64,000 nucleotides of DNA from Cycas panzhihuaensis (Eukaryota; Cycadophyta): NCBI GenBank assembly GCA_023213395.1, contig CM041465.1, forward strand, positions 110,925,741 to 110,989,740, written 5' to 3'. The translations under genes and the position numbers were made by a program. Positions 12,728 to 23,132 of the stretch are shown here, piece by piece (the stretch's first letter is position 1; every line of letters starts with the position of its first letter). The notes under the pieces were generated by a model. The model saw nothing but the letters and a program-made list of their open reading frames with translations. It made no database searches and was not told the DNA's origin.

Positions 12728-14514
12728 ATGCTTAAGACCACACCATTGTATGCCTTAACTTGGTCTCAGGTAGCTAAAGAGGTGGACGATGCCTCTTCAT
12801 CCACATCTCACCTTGACCCTCTTCCAGAAGTCCCTCTTCTAGAAATCCCTGTACTCCCTAGGACCATTCCTGTGTGCCCTGGTCGCTATGACTTTCAAAG
12901 ATATCTTCTCCAATCTACTACGGAGGGGAAGCCCTTCTCCATTATTAATGAGCTCCACACCATGGCCTTAGGAATGTCCATAATGGATGTCTTGAGGAGC
13001 TACCCTGAATAGTATGCACTTCTCCTGAAAGCCTTGGGATTGGGTGTCACATATATTCATGCATTGGGTCTCACCCCAATTCATGAATTCGTCATATCTC
13101 TTCACCTCAAGGATCTTCCCTCTACCAATGAAAGGGAATGCCAATGGCATTTCCCCTTCACCATAACTATTGACACACTTGATTGCACTTTATAGAGAAT
13201 TGTTATCGATAATGGTTCTTCCATTAATGCCATGCCCTTGTATATCATAAAAGAGCTTGGTATATCAACCCTATAGTTGGTTCCATGGTGGTTTCAAGGC
13301 TATGATGGTAGCGAAAAGACACCCTTGGGATTAGTGTCCATCCCTCTTACTCTTGAGGACAAGACTGTCCTCACTAGCATTATGGTTCTCATTATCGACA
13401 TCGACTACAACCTTCTATTGGGATACCTATGGCTTATCCATATGAAAGCCATGTATTTATCCTAATGGGGACAACTTAAATTTGACAATGAGAGGTGAAT
13501 AAGGGTTATCTCCTAGGAGCCTCCTCCCACCAAACAACCTCGTCAACCTCATCAAGTAGTTCATGGTCAAGTAAAGGGCGACAAGGGCCTTTCTGCCTAT
13601 GCTTTTGCTTATTCCATTGACATCCCTAATCCATCCCCTTTGAAGAAGATCCTTCATCTTCTTCTTCTAACCTCATACGCTTCACTCCTATTGGTGTGGG
13701 GAGCTATGGGTATCTCTCCATGCTTAGTGATGATAAGTCCAATAGCAAGGATGAGGAGTTTTCTCATCCTCTCTCTCTTTTAGACACGAGTAGGAGGTAC
13801 TTCCCTTGTTTCAGGTCCCAACCTAAAACACCCATTATCGAAGAAACTAGCTCTTCCCTTAGATCATATGTTATTACTTCTCTTGATCAGATGATTATTG
13901 TGTCTCCCTCTTCATCGCCCCCTGTAGGTAACAAAGCTCACGAGTCTCTTGTCACTCCTCATAAGATAACTCTTTCTGACTCTTCTAAATAGTCCCTTAG
14001 GTATGACAAGTGGTGGATTGACCACCATGGTCCTACTGCTTCTTCTACCCCTCTTCCCTTGTCTTCTCGAGGTATGGTCATCCATGGGGTGGATTACTTC
14101 AAGGATGATGAGGCTTTGCTCAAGCATCTAGTGGGCTCCACACTCAACTTCCCTTATAGTCACCATAGGCTTGGTCACTAGAAGGTCTTAGCTATTAGGT
14201 CATCCCTTGCCTACCTAAATCCATCTCCTACTCGCCACCCTCCTATTAATCGAGTCCCTCTTTACTTCAAGGAAGGGAATGCTGTGTGCATGGGGGCAAA
14301 TAAGGATATAATCCTTGCCCTAAGAAAGGTCATAAAGGTAGGAGCGGAATGCTCTCCTAATAAAATGAAGGAGTACACCCTTCTATTCTAGGAGTTCTAA
14401 GATGTCTTCGTATGGGATTATTTTGATATGAAGGGAATATACCCTTAGATCATTACTCACAATCCTGCCGCCATCCCAGATGCTCACCTCATGCATAAAA
14501 AATAATGCCCTTTG
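12728..14514 (+). pseudogene. Protease and inter-domain linker of element B
   Basis: This stretch follows gag in the same frame. The aspartic protease signature near 13,200-13,230 reads IVIDNGSSINAMP, where the usual D-T-G or D-S-G is D-N-G. NLLLGYLWL near 13,420 fits the second conserved protease motif (LLLGRPWL in relatives). An acidic, serine-rich linker follows (MGSYGYLSMLSDD from 13,696), which I read as part of the polyprotein. The last codons before the scar, LLFxEFxDVFVWDY near 14,380-14,425, mark the N-terminal edge of RT. Stops and at least one frame change break it. Confidence 0.72.
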
Positions 14515-14703
14515 CATCCTAGGGACCATGTCCTCAAATTAGAATATCTCCATGACTACTTATCTAAGTTCAGACCTAAATGGATTGGCCCCTTCTTCAT
14601 TCTTAAGAGCCTCGATAACGGTGCTTATAAGATTACAACCTTGGAAGGTCTCAAATTTGAGAAAGATATTAATAGAAAATTCCTAAATAAATATTACGTA
14701 TGA
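14515..14703 (+). pseudogene. Integrase C-terminal tail of element B, fused to the start of RT by deletion
   Basis: The frame HPRDHVLKLEYLHDYLSKFRPKWIGPFFI is the GPY/F-type end of a gypsy integrase and ends at a TGA at 14,701. Directly before it the sequence matches the region of element D around 48,065, the start of RT. In D these points are 2,388 bases apart (45,675 and 48,063) and both carry the five bases ggatg (CATCC in B, 14,515-14,519). So RT, RNase H, and the zinc finger and DDE core of integrase are gone from B, with one CATCC kept at the join. Confidence 0.82.
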
Positions 14704-15484
14704 CCACCTATTTCTCTCTTTTCACTCTTAAATGAGCCTAAACTACCATCCTAGGCACGTCCTTATTCCCCCTAATCATAGGTGTAATGGTAGTTTAGGG
14801 TGGCCCTCTTGCTCCTTTTGGGTTCCTCTTGTAGAACTTCCTATTTCCCCTTTCCTTGGGGGCCATGTCCTTCTAATTAGGTGTGTTGTCTCTGTCGCTC
14901 TTGAGCCTGGAAGCACTCCCCAACTAGAATGGCATGCTCGAGTATCATTACTCTCTTTCTTACTAGTGCTTCCTTTACATATTCTGCTATGCTCCTATGT
15001 GGACATGTATGGCTCCCTACCTCCTAGCCCCACATATGCCTATTACTGATGTTCATGGTGATCATGTGTGCCCACTAAGTGTGTGTCCCTATATGAAAGG
15101 AAGTATGTCCAACTCAAACAATCCTATAACATAAATCATATAACAATCAACTCAAAATCATCATGATCTATAGCTCCTCATGCACCTATGTACCCTCATA
15201 CACATGTATACATAAACATATATACAAAAATAAATATAACATAATACATCAACATGTATCATCACACACCATTATATATCAAATGGGATACCAATGGCCC
15301 CATCTATATACATAAAAAATCATAATGTATCATATTATACAAATGGTATGGCACATCATCCATGCAAAGCTAGAATCCTTGCAAGGAGGAGTATAATCAT
15401 GTGGTAATATATGGTGACTCCCTGGAGGTCTGGTGCTTTCCCAAATCAAAACTTAATACATCCTACTCTTTGGTGTTCCCTTAC
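14704..15484. other. Convergent 3' region between pol and the antisense gene in element B
   Basis: No frame is supported. The stretch matches D 44,710-45,490 and E 57,245-58,000 in reverse. Pol on the plus strand and the antisense gene on the minus strand end toward each other here, so it should hold both 3' ends. I did not identify a clear poly(A) signal. Confidence 0.5.
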
Positions 15485-15530
15485 TCATGGCGTATTGTCT
15501 CCTATTCAATGTGATCCCTCTTTAGGGGAC
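15485..15530 (-). pseudogene. Last codons of the antisense gene of element B, cut off by element C
   Basis: On the minus strand this short block matches the end of the antisense gene in D (44,650-44,709) and E (57,190-57,244), where the protein ends with a conserved REGSH motif and a stop shortly after. In B it is separated from the rest of the final exon (23,133-23,702) by copia element C, whose target duplication gggac falls inside this exon. Confidence 0.65.
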
Positions 15531-15836
15531 TGAAAAGGGTTAATGTCACAAGGTCATTACATTAGTTGATTATTTCGAAAAAGGGTCTTAAGTGAACTTT
15601 AAATTAGATCACTTAAGTGAAATACACTTTCATGTGCATTATGTATAATTTCATTTCACTTAACTCCAATCCTCCCTCTCTCAATATAAAAGTAAAAGCT
15701 CAATGAGGAGATTCATTCTTACCTCCCCATTTTGTAAGAGCTACTTTCTTTCTCTTAAGTCTCTCTTGCTCCCATGTTTGCCTTTGTGTTTAATACATGG
15801 AGATTAAGATAGATCCACTCTTTTCATATGGTATCA
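15531..15836 (+). repeat. 5' LTR of element C
   Basis: It begins TGAAAAGGG and ends CTTTTCA, and is nearly identical to 22,834-23,132. A TATA-like ctcaatataaaagt lies near 15,680, followed about 50-80 bases later by pyrimidine-rich sequence. Confidence 0.93.
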
Positions 15837-15838
15837 AG

Positions 15839-15850
15839 GCTTTCTTCCTT
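15839..15850 (+). other. Primer-binding site of element C
   Basis: The sequence tggtatcaaggc, two bases after the LTR, matches the initiator-Met site tggtatcagagc at 10 of 12 bases. Confidence 0.8.
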
Positions 15851-17846
15851 CATATTCCTCACTTAAACTTGTAATGGAGCCATCACTTCCTTCTCCCCCA
15901 CAATCCATATGGTGAAGGAGATTGTGAAAGTAAATTTAGAAATATTTTTAAGTTATTATGATAGCATATTTTGTATTGTTTGAGTTTCCTTTCTCTTTCG
16001 CAGGTTTGGAAGCATAATATAAGGAGTTGTCAGGTCCAAGGATTCCAATCATTTGCTGGCCATTCATGCTATCTCATTCTTCTTTTTCTTTTCCCTTTTT
16101 TATCCATTTAACAAGGGGAAATGCTGCCGAAATATTTCTAGCATTTAGAAGAATGATTGTAAGGGGAGGTTTTACCCTTTTTTTTGAATAGAATTTTGAG
16201 CCATTTAAAATATCTATCATTGTATTCTCTCACCTTTCCCATATTAGGATCCTAGTGATAAAAAAATAATGGAAATTTCATATGGTATCATGTATTAATG
16301 AGATATTAACAAGCTAAAATTTCTATAGAAATACAATTTGATTATTGAAATTCATAGGTCTGCAAAATCTTCTACAGAGATCCAATTGATGTGATTCTAA
16401 TTGTTAAAGATGAGATTCTAAGTCTACCTTCTAGCAGAAAAACCAACAACTAATTTGGATGTCGTTTGAGGAAGTTATTGCTATTTTACTAAACAACAGT
16501 TATTTTTAGTAAGAATTCTAGAAAAATATAATTTCCTAACTTTGCAGGGCTACCAAAAACTTTCTAAAACTCATTTGTACCTAATTCCACTTCTTAAAGA
16601 TGAAGCTCTGAGTATATTTTGTAGCATAAAAATTAACACTCCATTTCAACATCATAGGAGAAAGCTATTATTGATTTAGTGAAGACTACTATCTTTTGTA
16701 TTAACAAAAAAAAAAAAGTGAAGAAAATTTCTTCCTTTTTTTTATAAGGCTTAAAAGCCCATTGTAAAAGTGAGAAAAAAACACCTGGATCAAAGCAATA
16801 TCTGGTGTCCTCACTCACTTATTAGCATTACATTTCATCACTCTAAAATCACTCAAAGCAAGCACTCTAAAGATACTTCAAGCAAGCATTCTATTTTTAG
16901 TTAAATATACGTTTGATGCAATTCAATAATCTTTTCACTCTTCCTAAAAGAAACGCATCATGTATGCTATTTTTTTCCACCTTGTACCTATTCACACACT
17001 CTCTAAGGTTGAGATACCTTGGTTGGAAGAAGGCCATGCCATAAAGGAGGTGTGGGTTTCAAGTTGGGACTAGACTAAACTGGAATATTAGTGAGGTTTG
17101 GTTAGCCATATCATCGTGCCTCAATCAGGAATCATCCTGATAACCAACTGGGGAAACTGAAACTTTAATACAAAATTAAAATATACTTAATCCAATATCC
17201 ATCATAGTCATGGGTATGCATGTACCACTCTTTAGAGGAGGTATATAACTACTCATTAGTAAATAGGGTGAGAATTGGGAGTACTTGGGCTCCATTATGA
17301 CTTAGATTTCATCACTAAGCATAATTGTGGGTATCGCGGGTGAAGGCCAAATTAATTCTACTAGAAGCCTAGGCATCCCTTTAACAACCTCAACTATATG
17401 TTGGACACAAGTTAGAGGTTATTGGGTTGATTATGCATCCTACATTTGAGTTTCAAGTTGTGTAAACCCAATGATGTCAACTTCTACATTGGCCTATAAT
17501 TTTGTATATTGATCACTTACTTATTTGTAAAAAGTGATCCATAGTATAATCACAATCATAATGCTTCTCATATTCCTACTATGTTAGGTTAATATTTGCC
17601 ACAAGTGTTAGTGGCCAAATTTTATCATAGTGCTTCTTATATTCCTGCTGTGTTAAGTTAATATTTGTCACATGTGTTGGTGACTTTTCTCTAAGTTGCT
17701 CCCTTCATCTTTGAGCAACCATTCTCACTTCTTTTTCCTTCTTCTACCCTACTTCATTACATTTTCCATTTGTAAATAATGATTGGTCATTTATTACCAT
17801 CACTTTTATAGTCCCTTGTTCATTTCTTCCCTTATAAAAAGACACC
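15851..17846 (+). other. Long untranslated leader of element C
   Basis: About 2 kb between the primer site and the gag start shows no coding motif on either strand. It contains several A or T runs and a repeated phrase near 17,560-17,660 (atgcttctcatattcctactatgt, partly, and again about 70 bases later). A leader this long is unusual for a copia element and may hold regulatory sequence or a small insertion. Confidence 0.5.
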
Positions 17847-20800
17847 ATGTCTTCACAGTTCAAGTAAAATGTGAATTGTATTTTAAAAAGAAAAAAAAAT
17901 TGGGACATGTGGTACACTGGTGTCAGAAATACTACAAAGTATGAAGGTCTATGGAGAGATAACTTGGAACTTATAGCATCTATTGTAGCTACAACTATCA
18001 TAACTGCTTCAGGAGGAGATGCATCAACTGCTCCTACTGAAGCTGCAGCTAAACACCAATGGGAACTTGATGATGATAAAATTTATACAGGATCGCTTTG
18101 TGATTATTCCCTACATAATCTCATTGATGAAGCTGTACATGATATAACATTGAAAGTTCTTAAAGTTCTTAAGAAGAACTTTGATACTAAATTAGACTTA
18201 GAATTTGTTCACTTAGTGCTGAAGATAAACAAATTGAAAATATAAAAAGGACATGCAAGTGAGATAGTCAATCTCCTTCATCTAATCAAGTAAGTCATTG
18301 ATAAAGATTTTAAAACTCAATGTATTACATGGGCTTTCTTGATCCAATCATATCTCCATATCCCAAATTATAAAAATCTATTGGGAAGTCTTCAATCTAG
18401 TGGCACTTTAAAGACCTTAAACTTTGAGGATCTTACTAATAAGTTCATTGAATTTTATAAGACCTTTGATACCAACTTTGCCACTATATCAGATCCAGTT
18501 GATGCTACTTTTGAAGTGGAAGAAGATCTCTGTTATACCAAAAATCAAGGTCAATATTCTCGTAGAGGTGGTAATTCCCGTGGAAGAGGAAGAGGTAGAT
18601 AACAAGGATAACGTCCTCTTAGTTAATAGGCTCCTTAACTGCAACAAAAACAGTCTCAAGGCCAAGGCCAAAATAATCAACCTAGACCTAGATCTAGTAA
18701 TCAGAGATAATCCAACCAACCTAATACTTAGACTGGAAATCAAACAATTGTGTGCCAAAGATATAATAGAAAAGGACACTATGCCAAAAATTGTAGAACT
18801 ACCACCAAAAAACTACCAAGTTATTAATAATACCATGGTGCATATAATGTTGATAATACTTATTTCAAAGATGCTTTTAGTGGAATGTAATTTTCTCATG
18901 CATACCTTCAAAGAATTAGGACCACTTTATCAAATGTTATTGATAGATCCACTAAGTATATTAAGGCTTATTATGGTTATGCTTATTCACTTTTACCTTC
19001 ACCACTTGGAGTTGTAAATAATGCCACCTCAAATACTTCATCGTAGATCATGGATACTAGAGAAACACAACACATGACTTGTCATCACCAGTTCTTTCAA
19101 GATTTTGACTCTGAAGTTCATGGTGTTGTACACATGGCTGACAAATCATCTTAGCCAGTTGAAGGACTTAGAACTGTTTGCCTGAAACTCCCAGGCCTTC
19201 TAGATTTTACACTTGTTGATATTTTATATATTCCTTCTCTGAAGTAGAATCTGCTCTCGTTGTCCACCCTTGTCTCTCATGGATTTGATCTGAGTGTAAC
19301 TACAAATAATCAAACTCTCTATGTAATTCACCCTCCTTTAAATGTTGTAGTTATGACTAGAATTCTTGATGGCAAACTTTTTCACCTGACTAGCTCACCA
19401 TCCTCTGAAGCCAACTATGTTGATGATGACTCTACTTTTACCACAACCCTAACTCCTTAAACATTGTCTCAGGCAGCCCTATGCCATGCTCATATGGACC
19501 ATATCAAAATTAATCGTTTAAGAGAAGTACAAGGCACTCTTCTTAGTTTGCCTAGGCTCTCCTCTAAGCCCTTTAAATGTGAAGCATATATTATTGTCAA
19601 ATCTCAAAGACAACCCTTTCCTCATAGTCAATGGAAATCTAGCCAACCTTTGCAGCTTGTACACTCAGATATATGCAGTCCTATGCCCATCCCTTCTCTC
19701 AAACAGAAGTGGTACTAAATTACTTTCATTGATGATTTTACCAAGAAAGTATGGGTTGCTTTTCTTGCAAATAAAGATGAAGCTTTTTCTATGTTTCAAG
19801 CTTTCAAGGCCCACGTGGAAAATGAATCTGGATTCAAGATCAAAATACTCAAGACTGACAATGGTGGTGAGTACATATATAATGAGTTTGAATCATACCT
19901 ATGTCAACATGGAATTAAACATCAGACCACTGTTGTAGGTACACCCCAATAAAATCGAGTTACCGAGTGTATGAACAAGACCATCATGAATATGGCTTGT
20001 GCTATGCTGGTATATAAGAATGTCCTTATTTATCTTTAGGCAAAGGCTATCTATACTACTATGTATTACATTAACACTGTTAGTCCCTCCAAGCTTAGCC
20101 CCTCTCTACATGAAATGTGGTATGGACAAACCCCCTCTATCTCCCATTTCAAAATTTTTAGCTCTACTTGTTATGCTCATATTTTGGAGGAACATAGAAA
20201 TAAGCTCCAAGATAAAGCCATCAAAGGCATATTTGTCGGATACCCTATGGATAAAAAGGGATACAAGATTTTCATACCTTCACAACACAAAATCATTATC
20301 ACTAGAGATGTTATCTTTGTACTGACTGAAGATCAATTACTCGAACTTGCCTCCAAGATGCCTTCATACTAATTTAATGATGCCACTAAATTTAATATCC
20401 AGATTCCAAAATTTAGGGTGGTCGATGTTGAATAATTGCTTAAAATCTTAGAATCTGACAATAGAGCCTTAGAGGATACAAGCTGTGACTCCCAACCAAT
20501 GTGTACACATTTAGCACCATCATTTATAAATAGCCAAGTTGATAAAGGCAAAGCCATAGCAGAAGGATCATCTTCTCCAACATTTGTGGCTGACCCATCT
20601 TCTCTAGCATCATCAACTTCCTCCGCGCCAAATATTTCACATGATCCTTTTTAGGATCAAAATGAAGATTAAGAAGTTGTGGAAATGAAAACCTCGTTCC
20701 CTACTTGAGGCTTTCGTGAAGCCTACCAGTTACACAAGGACATGCGACCAGATGAGGTAGGTAAAACTTGCACTAAAAGTGCACATAGAGCAAGGATGTA

Positions 20801-22401
20801 TGAATCACTTTATATGGAGCTTAAACTAGTAGAACTGCATCTTGCTTTTAATAAAGAGCCCCTAATATACTAAGAAGTTATAAAGCATGCAACTTGGAGA
20901 AATGCCATGAACGAAGAGTACCAATCTCTTATTAAGAACGATACATGGAAGCTTATTGATCTACCACTTGAAAGAAAGGTAGTTCAAAATAAATAGGTGT
21001 TCAAAAACAAGTATAGATTAGATGACACCCTAGAAAAACACAAGGCGAGGTTGGTAGAAAAAGGATTCACGTAAAGGGAAGGCATTGACTACACTAAAAT
21101 CTTTGCTCTTACAACCAAGTGGAATATAATCAGAACTCTTATAGCCTTGGCTGGTTAACAGGGTTAGAAAATCCACCAACTCGATGTTAAGACCGTATTT
21201 CTCAATGGGGACCTTAAAGAAGAAATTTACATGGCTCAACTAAAAGGATACAAGATTGATGGTCAGGAGGATAAAGTTTGCAGGCTCAAAAAGTCCTTGT
21301 ATAGACTAAAGTAAGCCCCTCATGCTTGGTTTACCAAGTTGTCTAAAATAATGAGGCAACTTGGATATGAGGTTTGTGACTATCAAGATATTTGATGTAA
21401 CATTATTCCTCAAGCGCTAAAATAATAAAGTCACTTACCTCTTAATCTTTGTGGATGACATGTTAATAATGGGGATTAGTGAATAGGTAATTAGCCATCT
21501 GAAGAAGGACCTTGCTAAAACTTTTAAATTGCCTGACCCCGCGTTGATGAAATATTACTTGGGAATTGAAGTAACTCAAAAGAATGGTAAAATCTTTCTC
21601 TCCCAAGAAAAATATATCAATGATCGTTTGATAAAGTTTCAGTTGGAAGGTGCTCGACCAGTGGATACACCTATGGAGCCTAATATTAAACTCTCAGTTG
21701 ATGGTGACATTAGAGAGGTAGACACAACACTCTATAGGCAACTTGTAGGTAGTCTTATCTATACTACTAATACAAGGCCATATATTGCACACTCTATTGG
21801 CATTCTTGCAAGATTCATGATAAATCCTAAGCAGAATCATTGGCAAACTGCAATACAAGTGTTGAGGTACCTAAAGACAACTAGCAAATATGGTCTGTTG
21901 TATGAACCCAATGCAGAATTTAAACTTTATGCATACATAGACTCAAACTTTGCAAGAGATAAAGATACATGAAGATCTACATTTGGGTATGTAACATTTC
22001 TTGGAATAGCATCAATATCATAGAGATCCAGACAAAAAAAGATAGTTGCAGACTTAACTACCAAAGCTGAGTACATTGCTTCTTCTGAAACAAGCATGGA
22101 GGTGATATGGCTTAGAAAATTATTGAATACATTAAATGCCACCCAAACAGGTTCTACTAGCTTACATATAGATAATTAATCTATAATCCAGATGGATAAA
22201 AATCCTATATTTCATGATCGTACCAAACATATAAGTATGAAAGTCCACAGGATTAGAGAACTAGTTCATGATGGCACAATTCAACTAGAGTACTGCCCCA
22301 CAGTAGATCAAGTGGCCGATATCTTCACCAAACCACTAAAGAGGGTGAAGTTTGAACAGTTTTGAAAGCAACTCAGCCTTAGGGCCTCCATCTCTAATTG
22401 A
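17847..22401 (+). pseudogene. gag-pol polyprotein of copia element C, inactivated
   Basis: I start it at the ATG at 17,847, in frame with gag; a TAA follows six codons later. Gag runs to about 18,840. Its zinc knuckle near 18,753-18,794 reads CQRYNRKGHYAKNC, with the second cysteine replaced by tyrosine. Protease near 19,050 has DTR for the expected DTG. Integrase (19,464-20,370) keeps all three catalytic residues, Asp at 19,668, Asp at 19,857 and Glu at 19,965, but has a TAA just before the Glu. RT (20,870-21,800) has FVDD at 21,451-21,459. RNase H follows (Asp in AYIDSN, Glu in AEYIA) and the frame ends at 22,399-22,401. A single frame holds to about 21,400, then shifts by one base. Some 20 stops interrupt it, mostly at expected Gln, Trp or Arg codons. 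Confidence 0.9.
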
Positions 22402-22833
22402 TTGAAGAAGATGATAATAGGACTATCATACTCTGTCTCATTCATGAAAACCCCTTGTGGGCATGGAAGGATAAGTGTAAGTCTCTGCTCTATCCCATTC
22501 GTGAAAACCCCTTGTGGATGCGAAAGGATAAGGGTTGTATCATTTTGGAAAATTGAAACCTGTGAAAACCTGAAAAGGCATGGGGGGTGACCAAATGGTA
22601 TATGGAGACTCAGTAGATTTTAGCTACAAAATTCATTGCATTGATTGGCTATCTAGCTTCATTTAAAGAGCCGCCTAAGCTAGGTTAATAGATTAGAAAA
22701 TTTATGGATTTTCTTCCCCATGAGGGTTTCCCATAAAAGTGTCATAGTAGTTTGCTTTGTAAGAGGCCCAAATGAAGACCTTACAAGACATAATAAAATA
22801 GGATGAAATGACCTTCTACCATTAAGGTAAAGA
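22402..22833 (+). other. 3' tail of element C with a 57-bp tandem duplication and weak polypurine tract
   Basis: No gene. Two copies of a block containing gtgaaaaccccttgtgg start near 22,440 and 22,497. Just before the 3' LTR, 22,823-22,833 reads aaggtaaaga, a weak polypurine tract. Confidence 0.6.
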
Positions 22834-23132
22834 TTGAAAAGGGTTAATGTCACAAGGTCATTACATTAGTTGATTATTTCAAAAAAGGGTTTTAAGTCAA
22901 CTTTAAATTAGATCACTTAAGTGAAATACACTTTCATGTGTATTATATATAATTTCATTTCACCTAACTCTAATGCTTCCTCTCTCAATATAAATGTAAA
23001 AGATCAATGGGGGAGATTCATTCTTACCTCTCCATTTTGTGAGAGCTACTATCTTTCTTTCAAGTCTCTCTTACTCCCATATTTGCCTTTGTGTTTAGTA
23101 CATAGAGATGAAGGATAGATCTACTCTTTTCA
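22834..23132 (+). repeat. 3' LTR of element C
   Basis: It pairs with 15,531-15,836, with the same TG and CA ends, and is followed by the second gggac duplication. Confidence 0.93.

Larger units (their letters stand above)
15531..23132 (+). mobile_element. Element C: complete but inactive Ty1/copia retrotransposon
   Basis: It is 7,602 bp with LTRs of 306 and 299 bp, a Met-type primer site, one gag-pol region in copia order (gag, protease, integrase, RT, RNase H), and a perfect 5-bp target duplication gggac (15,526-15,530 and 23,133-23,137). The LTRs differ at about 26 positions by my count, roughly 8-9 per cent, less than the LTRs of its host B in the part I counted. This agrees with the nesting order. 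It inserted into the final exon of B's antisense gene. Confidence 0.93.

Noticed and set aside
13696-13992. Apparent separate small gene with MGSYGYLSMLSDD
   Set aside because: The same segment lies at the same place in D (48,897) and in diverged form in E (near 58,450), between protease and RT, so it is a polyprotein linker.
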